From JAQVWU01 sp964628455 (GTDB lineage Bacteria; Bacillota; Clostridia; Oscillospirales; CAG-272), in assembly GCA_964628455.1 (NCBI GenBank), contig CAZVPD010000094.1, positions 1 through 15,349 of the forward strand: 15,349 nt of DNA, written 5' to 3'. Positions 14,986 to 15,349 of the stretch are shown one piece after another. The notes under the pieces were generated by a model that saw nothing but the letters and a program-made list of their open reading frames with translations, was not told the origin of the DNA and did no database searches. Made by a program: the position numbers and the translations under genes. How positions within the stretch are numbered: the first letter of the stretch is position 1; each line of letters opens with the position of its first letter.

Positions 14986-15349
14986 ACAATCCATATTACA
15001 GGACGGATAAAATGAGGGAAATTATTCATTTCGATAGTATTGCGGTTACCAGAATTTACAACTCCACCCTTTTCCCAAATAATTCCGTTTTCGTCGACAG
15101 AAGCAGCGTAATTATTTTGTTTGCCGGGAGACCTCAACCACCACCACCATATATATTTTATATTTGCGGCTTTTGATTTGGCATAAGCTGTAAGTTGAGC
15201 TGTTCTTTCATTAACTGATGAAAAGTATTTATTCACTTCATCGATACTCAATAAGAATACTTTATCAGTTGTATTTTCTCCTCCGTTAGTAGCATAATTA
15301 AGGTTATTCGGATTTGTGATGGTTATAGAAGGTATCATTTCCTTTTGTG
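14986..15349 (-). CDS. DUF6273 domain protein, partial at both ends
   Basis: The minus-strand frame is open to the window edge, and the ATG at 15338 looks internal because coding-like sequence continues before it. The fragment contains the hallmarks of DUF6273: TTDKVFLLSIDEV, then a YAKSKA-type segment, WWWWLRSPG, an alternating NNYAASVDENG strand, and HFIRPVIWI at the end. The domain is common in Clostridia, often in secreted or surface proteins with repeats or Ig-like domains; its molecular function is not established to my knowledge. The domain end coincides with the N gap. The heptapeptide-repeat sequence beyond the gap could be a C-terminal tail of the same protein or belong to another gene, and the T-rich hairpin further on would be its terminator. 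Confidence 0.8.

Overview
The window reads as draft chromosome from a Gram-positive member of the Clostridia, probably an uncultured one. The evidence is AGGAGG-type ribosome binding sites, -35/-10 promoters with extended -10 TG motifs, a Firmicutes-type lipoprotein solute-binding protein, and a DUF6273 protein (a domain I associate with Clostridia). A run of ten Ns at 14976-14985 marks a scaffold gap, so the order and distance across it are not certain. No rRNA, tRNA, CRISPR array, transposase or phage gene is visible.

Layout. A plus-strand operon (about 81-7739) encodes a gluconate 5-dehydrogenase-like SDR, an sn-glycerol-1-phosphate dehydrogenase (AraM/EgsA type), a sialidase-fold propeller protein, a lipoprotein sugar-binding protein and a GH2 glycosidase. 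A gap of about 400 bases before the GH2 gene holds what may be a decayed reading frame. A convergent minus-strand operon (11115 down to 7858) encodes a GH32/GH43-like propeller glycosidase, a glycerophosphodiesterase-family protein and a second, unrecognised propeller-like protein. The two operons share a bidirectional terminator that lies inside the last codons of the GH2 gene. A clear promoter at 11376-11404 drives a single plus-strand gene for a DUF4832-type, clan GH-A-like protein (11445-12899).

From about 12900 to 13700 there is no convincing gene. The sequence then becomes visibly more AT-rich and encodes two small membrane proteins. The second is preceded by a hairpin that contains its Shine-Dalgarno sequence. 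A long hairpin with a minus-strand T-run, a 21-bp tandem repeat, the assembly gap and a truncated minus-strand DUF6273 gene close the window.

How the genes may work together (inference). The enzymes carry no visible signal peptide, while the binding protein is a secreted lipoprotein. This fits uptake of an oligosaccharide or glycoside followed by cytoplasmic breakdown by GH2, the propeller enzymes and perhaps the DUF4832 protein, with the SDR handling a sugar acid. Glycerol-1-phosphate dehydrogenase and a GDPD-family protein in facing operons suggest that the substrate might contain a glycerophosphoryl group, with glycerol-1-phosphate oxidised to dihydroxyacetone phosphate. The substrate itself cannot be read from the sequence. 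The most distinctive points are the altered active-site motifs of the GDPD protein (HQG for HRG) and of the sialidase-fold protein (no FRIP arginine), and the absence of ABC permease genes beside the binding protein.
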